Source of the DNA: an uncultured Pseudomonadales bacterium
GTDB taxonomy: Bacteria; Pseudomonadota; Gammaproteobacteria; Pseudomonadales; Azotimanducaceae
Assembly (NCBI GenBank): GCA_958296025.1
Contig: OY282430.1
Location: 3,586,477-3,650,476 of the forward strand
Direction: 5' to 3'
DNA: 64,000 nucleotides
Under the pieces are notes generated by a model. It ran no database searches and was not told the DNA's origin. It saw nothing but the letters and a program-made list of their open reading frames with translations. The position numbers were made by a program, and so were the translations under genes. Shown piece after piece: positions 59,790-64,000 of this stretch (its first letter is position 1; each line of letters starts with the position of its first letter).

Positions 59790-62700
59790 CTGAAACGACA
59801 GCAGCCCAACAGGACGTGCCCACCACCTCCCAAAAAGTCCGCGCCCGCTTGGCCGAAGCCCTCAATCTAGACCTTATCGGCCCTTGGGCGAACCATCAGC
59901 TTGCTGAGGAACGCCTGCCCGGTTGGGTACGCCCCTCGAACTGGTATCTCACCGGCTTTCTCGTCCCTTCCGGTACGCGGCCCGAACACTACAACGACGC
60001 CAATGGTGACGAAGACCTTGACGAAACGCCGGAGTCCGGCGGCTTGGCGGAGGAGTCATCGGAGGAGCGAAAGGCCGCCAAGCGGGGCTTCTTCCCGTCG
60101 TCCATGGGGTTGAGCTTCCTCATAGCGAAGGAGGCGCAAGCGCTGGATGTGACGGTGCGCTGGGGCGACTACCAACAAGGGGAGACGGAGGGCGGTGACG
60201 GCAAGCCGCTGTCCGTCTGGCAGCGGCGTCCGCAGGAACGGATCATACAGGTATCCATCGCTCAAGGCAGGGCTCCATCCAAGCCGGATTCCGCCACCAC
60301 CGCCATGCGGCCGGCATCCAATGACGCCGCTGCCCAAACCGCAGATTTGCCCATCCCAGATTCCAACGGTCTTTGCCTGCATGTGGAGGAACGGTCCATC
60401 AACACCGAAGGTCTAGTCGGAATTCCCGACGGAACGCGGGCGGTGTCCATTTTTCTGGTGAACCGTCGCGAGCCGCAGGCGGAGAACCCCGACCTTGCCT
60501 TCGCCTTCCAAGCCGAAATCGAAGTAAGCGGCGAGAAAGCCTTCGTGCCCCGGCCAAATCTGCGCGGGGCGCGGGAGGGGGATTGGGATGAACGGGTGGC
60601 GGACCTGCACTACGCGGACACACCGGAATACGCCACGGGCCACGGCGTTTCGGCGGATTGGGAACTGGTCGATGGCGGCTGCCGGCGGCTGCGCACCGCC
60701 TGGGTTCCCAGCGCCGAAGTCGAGAAGACGGAAACCATGCCGGTGCCCGGCGCGGAGCTTGGCATGGATGCGCTTGGCGCATTGGCCGACGGGCCAGCCG
60801 CACAGGCCGCCCTGCGCCCCTTGGTGGCGGAGTACCGCGCCTGGGTTGAGTCCCGGCGCAACGACGTTTCCATGCTCACCGGAGCGCGGCGCGAAACCGC
60901 AGAGGAACTGTTGCGCTTGGCCGCCCTCGCCGCGCAGCGGATGGAGCGCGGCATCGATGTGCTGACGAATGACGCGGATGCCTTGGATGCCTTCCGGCTT
61001 GCCAACCGCGCCGTGGCGCGGGCGCTGCGGCAAAGGCTGCCCGAACAGTTCACCGAGCAACCACCCCGCTGGCGCGCCTTCCAACTCGCCTTCATCCTGC
61101 TGAACCTGCCCGGCATCGCGGACCCTTCCGACCCGCATCGGGAAACCGTGGATCTGTTGTTCTTCCCCACCGGTGGCGGCAAGACGGAGGCGTACCTAGG
61201 GCTGGCCGCCATGGCGATGGTGCTGCGCCGACGGCGCAACCCTGAGCTGGACGGGCGGCACGGGGCCGGAGTCAGCGTCATCATGCGCTACACCCTACGC
61301 TTGCTGACCTTGGATCAACTCGCCCGGGCCGCCGGGCTGGTCTGCGCCTTGGAACTGGAGCGCACAGCCAACACCGAACGCTACGGCGAATGGCCCTTCG
61401 AGATCGGCCTTTGGGTGGGCAAGGCGGCCACGCCCAACCTTATGGGCAGGCGGGGCGAACAAAGATCAGACTCGGCGCGGGCCAAGACCCGGCAGTTCAA
61501 GGCGAACCCCAACGGCAAGCCCTCGCCCATTCCCCTGGAGAATTGTCCTTGGTGCGCAACCAAATTCACGCCGGATTCCTTCCACCTGCTGCCCAACGAC
61601 GATGCGCCCAAGGAGTTGCGGGTGGCCTGCGCCAACTTCGAGTGCGACTTCAGCGGCGAACGGTCCTTGCCCATTCTGGCGGTGGATGAGCCGATCTACC
61701 GCCGCCTGCCGGCCTTCCTCATCGCCACTGTCGATAAGTTCGCCTCCCTGCCTTGGGTGGCGCAAACCGGAAAGCTACTCGGCGGCGCGGAGCGCTACGA
61801 TGCGCAAGGCTTTTATGGTGCGGCGGAGCCAAGCAGGGGCCAACGCCTCAAGCATCCGCTGCCGCCGCCGGACCTCATCATCCAAGACGAGCTGCATCTG
61901 ATTTCAGGCCCGCTCGGCACCATGGTGGGTCTGTACGAAACTGCTATTGAAGCACTGTGCACGGGCGGCCTTGTCGGTGCGTCAGCACGGCCCAAGATCG
62001 TCGCATCCACCGCCACCGTGCGCCGCGCCCAGGAGCAGATTCAAGCCCTGTTCGGCCGGCCGCAAACCCAGATCTTCCCGCCGCCGGGGCCGGACCGGCG
62101 GGATTCTTTCTTTGCCCGCACCCTTCCGGCGGAAGAGACTCCGGGACGCCGCTATCTCGGCATCGCCGCCCCAGGGCGCAGCCCCAAACTGGTCATGCGC
62201 AAGGTTTGGCTGGCGCTGATGGGTGCCGCGGAGCGGGCCTTTCGGGAAGTTGGCGGGCACAAAAACCACGACAACCCCGCCGACCCTTACATGACCGTGC
62301 TCGGCTACTTCAACAGCCTGCGCGAACTCGGCGGCGCCCGGAGGGTTCTGGAAGAGGAGGTGCAAAACACCCTCAAGGAGTACGGCGAGCGCAAGCGCAT
62401 CGGCGAAGAACGGGGCCTGTTCCGGGACCGCCGAACCTTCTCCGAGGTGTTGGAGCTGACCTCCCGCGTCTCCACCGACCGGGTGGCCGAGGCGCGGCAA
62501 AGGCTGGAGTGCGCCTTCCACGAAAAGCGGCGGGTCGATTGCGCCATCGCCACCAACATGATCTCCGTGGGCTTGGACATCCCCCGATTGGGCCTGATGG
62601 TGGTTCAGGGCCAGCCGAAAGCCCATGCGGAATACATCCAAGCCACCAGCCGGGTGGGGCGGGACGATCAGCGGCCCGGGCTGGTGGTCACCCTGCTGAA

Positions 62701-63256
62701 TGCGCACAAGCCCCGTGACCGTTCCCATTACGAACGGTTCCGCCACTACCACGAAACCTTCTATCGCTCCGTGGAGGTTTCCAGCGTCACGCCCTTCTCC
62801 GCCCGCGCTCTGGACCGGGGCTTCGCCGGCGTTCTGGTGGGGCTGGCCCGCCACACCGAAGGCAAGCTGACGCCGCCGGAAGGTGCGGAAAGGGTTGCCG
62901 AGGTCCGCCCACAGTTGGAGCGCCAACTTGTGCAGGCGCTCCAAGAACGGATCAACAAACAGCCGTTTGCCACTGAAGCGGAGCGCGAAGAAGCGTTGGC
63001 CAGCATCCATGAACGAGTGGTCGATCTGCTGGACGCCTGGGGCCGGATCATCGCGGACTATCATGGCAACAGCGTCGCCGTGCAGTACCAAAGGCATGAA
63101 CTGAAGCAGTCCCGGCGGCCCCTGCTGCGGGAGATGCTGGACAGGGATTTCGAGTCCGAAGACCACCGCAAGTTTCGCGCCAACCGCTCCCTGCGGGATG
63201 TTGAGCCGGAGGTCAATTTGCATCTGCTGGACTCTCAAGGGCGGACCGCACCATGA
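59786..63256 (+). CDS. drmA: DISARM system helicase DrmA
   Basis: A 1156-residue helicase of the DISARM core. Walker A is 'FFPTGGGKTEAYLGLAAMA'; the DE-type box is 'IIQDELHLISGPLG'; 'ASTATVRRA' is motif III; motif VI is 'AEYIQATSRVGR' after 'MISVGLDIPRLGLMVVQGQ'. A zinc-binding insertion is suggested by 'CPWCATKF' and 'CANFECDFSGE'. It begins at GTG 59786, overlapping the preceding frame. Its stop overlaps the drmB ATG. In DISARM, DrmA and DrmB form a complex that loads on incoming DNA. Confidence 0.93.
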   Translation: MTETTAAQQDVPTTSQKVRARLAEALNLDLIGPWANHQLAEERLPGWVRPSNWYLTGFLVPSGTRPEHYNDANGDEDLDETPESGGLAEESSEERKAAKRGFFPSSMGLSFLIAKEAQALDVTVRWGDYQQGETEGGDGKPLSVWQRRPQERIIQVSIAQGRAPSKPDSATTAMRPASNDAAAQTADLPIPDSNGLCLHVEERSINTEGLVGIPDGTRAVSIFLVNRREPQAENPDLAFAFQAEIEVSGEKAFVPRPNLRGAREGDWDERVADLHYADTPEYATGHGVSADWELVDGGCRRLRTAWVPSAEVEKTETMPVPGAELGMDALGALADGPAAQAALRPLVAEYRAWVESRRNDVSMLTGARRETAEELLRLAALAAQRMERGIDVLTNDADALDAFRLANRAVARALRQRLPEQFTEQPPRWRAFQLAFILLNLPGIADPSDPHRETVDLLFFPTGGGKTEAYLGLAAMAMVLRRRRNPELDGRHGAGVSVIMRYTLRLLTLDQLARAAGLVCALELERTANTERYGEWPFEIGLWVGKAATPNLMGRRGEQRSDSARAKTRQFKANPNGKPSPIPLENCPWCATKFTPDSFHLLPNDDAPKELRVACANFECDFSGERSLPILAVDEPIYRRLPAFLIATVDKFASLPWVAQTGKLLGGAERYDAQGFYGAAEPSRGQRLKHPLPPPDLIIQDELHLISGPLGTMVGLYETAIEALCTGGLVGASARPKIVASTATVRRAQEQIQALFGRPQTQIFPPPGPDRRDSFFARTLPAEETPGRRYLGIAAPGRSPKLVMRKVWLALMGAAERAFREVGGHKNHDNPADPYMTVLGYFNSLRELGGARRVLEEEVQNTLKEYGERKRIGEERGLFRDRRTFSEVLELTSRVSTDRVAEARQRLECAFHEKRRVDCAIATNMISVGLDIPRLGLMVVQGQPKAHAEYIQATSRVGRDDQRPGLVVTLLNAHKPRDRSHYERFRHYHETFYRSVEVSSVTPFSARALDRGFAGVLVGLARHTEGKLTPPEGAERVAEVRPQLERQLVQALQERINKQPFATEAEREEALASIHERVVDLLDAWGRIIADYHGNSVAVQYQRHELKQSRRPLLREMLDRDFESEDHRKFRANRSLRDVEPEVNLHLLDSQGRTAP

Positions 63257-64000
63257 GCCGCCAAGTCGGGCAACTTCGACAAAGCCAAGTCATCACCACC
63301 TACGGTCCAGGCGCCCTGATCGACCTGCCAAGGCAAGCCGCCATCATCGGCGGCTTGGACACCTGGCCGAACGGGCTGGAGGAAGTGGTGGAGCCGCGCC
63401 TCACCCGCAAGCTGCAAGCCATGACCGGCCTGCCCCACTTGAGGCTTTACGCACCGCCCCCAGCACCAAGGGAACCTTGGGGGCCGGCCAGAGGCATCGG
63501 CGCTTGGCGCTTTCCGGAATGGTTCGTCGTGCAGGAAGAGGGCGAGCTCAGCGAGCGTCAACGCTCCCGGCGGCTGGTGCATCGCAAAGCGCTGGACGAC
63601 AAAGGGCGATTCGAGGGCCAAACCGTGGTGCCCACCCGCTTCGTGCGGGCCTGCAAGCGCGGCCATGTGGACGACTTGGACTGGCGCGGGTTCGTGCATG
63701 GCCCCGACCTGCGCTGCCACCGCCAGCTTTGGCTGGACGAGAGCGGCACCACCGGCGACCTCTCCGACCTGCGCGTTCGTTGCGAGTGCGGAAAAACGCG
63801 GTCGCTCTACGAGGCGGCAGACTTGGGATCAAACCCGTTGGGGCCTTGCCAAGGAGCGCGGCCCTGGCTGGGCCGCGACGCCAATGAAGACTGCGGCCAG
63901 CCCAGCCGCCTGTTGATCCGCTCCGCCTCCAACGCCTACTTCGCCCAAGTGGTCAGCGTCTTGTCCCTGCCGGAACCGGGAACGGCAGTGGTGGGCGCCG
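63253..64000 (+). CDS. drmB: DISARM system protein DrmB (DUF1998), 3' end beyond window
   Basis: The frame opens at ATG 63253, overlapping the drmA stop (ATGA), and stays open to base 64000 (249 codons). It matches DrmB: 'GQLRQSQVITTYGPGALIDLPRQAAIIGGLDTW' at the start, a cysteine-containing middle ('ACKRGHVDDLDWRGFVH' and 'CECGKTRSLYEA'), and 'LLIRSASNAYFAQVVSVLSLPEP', which begins the DUF1998 region. The stop and any drmC gene lie outside. Confidence 0.92.
   Translation, partial: MSRQVGQLRQSQVITTYGPGALIDLPRQAAIIGGLDTWPNGLEEVVEPRLTRKLQAMTGLPHLRLYAPPPAPREPWGPARGIGAWRFPEWFVVQEEGELSERQRSRRLVHRKALDDKGRFEGQTVVPTRFVRACKRGHVDDLDWRGFVHGPDLRCHRQLWLDESGTTGDLSDLRVRCECGKTRSLYEAADLGSNPLGPCQGARPWLGRDANEDCGQPSRLLIRSASNAYFAQVVSVLSLPEPGTAVVGA

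Noticed and set aside
61982-63238. 418-codon minus-strand frame
   Set aside because: Antisense to drmA; composition and lack of motifs mark it as a shadow.
63198-63887. 229-codon plus-strand frame at the drmB position
   Set aside because: The true drmB frame starts at 63253 in another phase and runs off the window; this frame has no DrmB similarity.

Overview
This is a 64-kb, GC-rich chromosomal window whose gene content suggests a gammaproteobacterium: CmoB, a PA0069-type radical SAM protein, ComF, a YbbA/YbbP/TesA cluster, and an rpsU-dnaG-rpoD macromolecular-synthesis cluster. The exact genus cannot be read from the sequence. Core genes alternate with two defence or mobile regions, one at each end.

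Left accessory region (1-9.95 kb): a 3'-terminal gene fragment and a DUF4143 ATPase are followed by a tightly overlapping minus-strand string: FitA/VapC-type toxin-antitoxin, a 46-codon ORF, and AbiEi/AbiEii. A sodium-solute symporter and a radical SAM protein with a perfect LexA-type box follow. Next is a type II restriction pair (Bpu10I-like nuclease plus SPPY methyltransferase).

Metabolic and housekeeping region (10-43 kb): a monooxygenase-GST-luciferase-like operon; a Bax-inhibitor membrane protein; modABC; comF; ppk1; cmoB; a Tat-exported flavoprotein; a PhyH dioxygenase; a glycosyltransferase; gspC-gspD; rmlB-rmlC-rmlD (no rmlA here) with a second glycosyltransferase; a tRNA-Ile(CAU) gene interrupted by a 275-nt group I intron; rpoD with a long Ala/Pro-rich insertion; dnaG; a mannose-1-phosphate guanylyltransferase lodged between dnaG and rpsU; rpsU; and the ybbP/ybbA transporter divergent from a TesA-like esterase.

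Right defence island (43.1-64 kb): a second DUF4143 ATPase, then a 1.8-kb element bounded by 19-bp inverted repeats and carrying an IS110-family transposase, whose right end lies 5 nt before the start codon of drmD. A class 1 DISARM system follows: drmD, drmMI (frameshifted), drmA and drmB, the last cut by the window edge. drmC would be expected beyond it. Other modules interrupt this operon. A Fic AMP-transferase with an iteron-like repeat cluster and an orphan HicB lie between drmD and drmMI. Between drmMI and drmA there is a translationally coupled membrane protein plus TIR-like protein, and a minus-strand block (coiled-coil membrane protein, GIY-YIG protein, HicBA). A toxin-antitoxin relic and a DUF2335 membrane protein complete that interval. 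The membrane/TIR-like pair is the best candidate for a poorly described defence unit. The intron-split tRNA-Ile is the most striking RNA feature.
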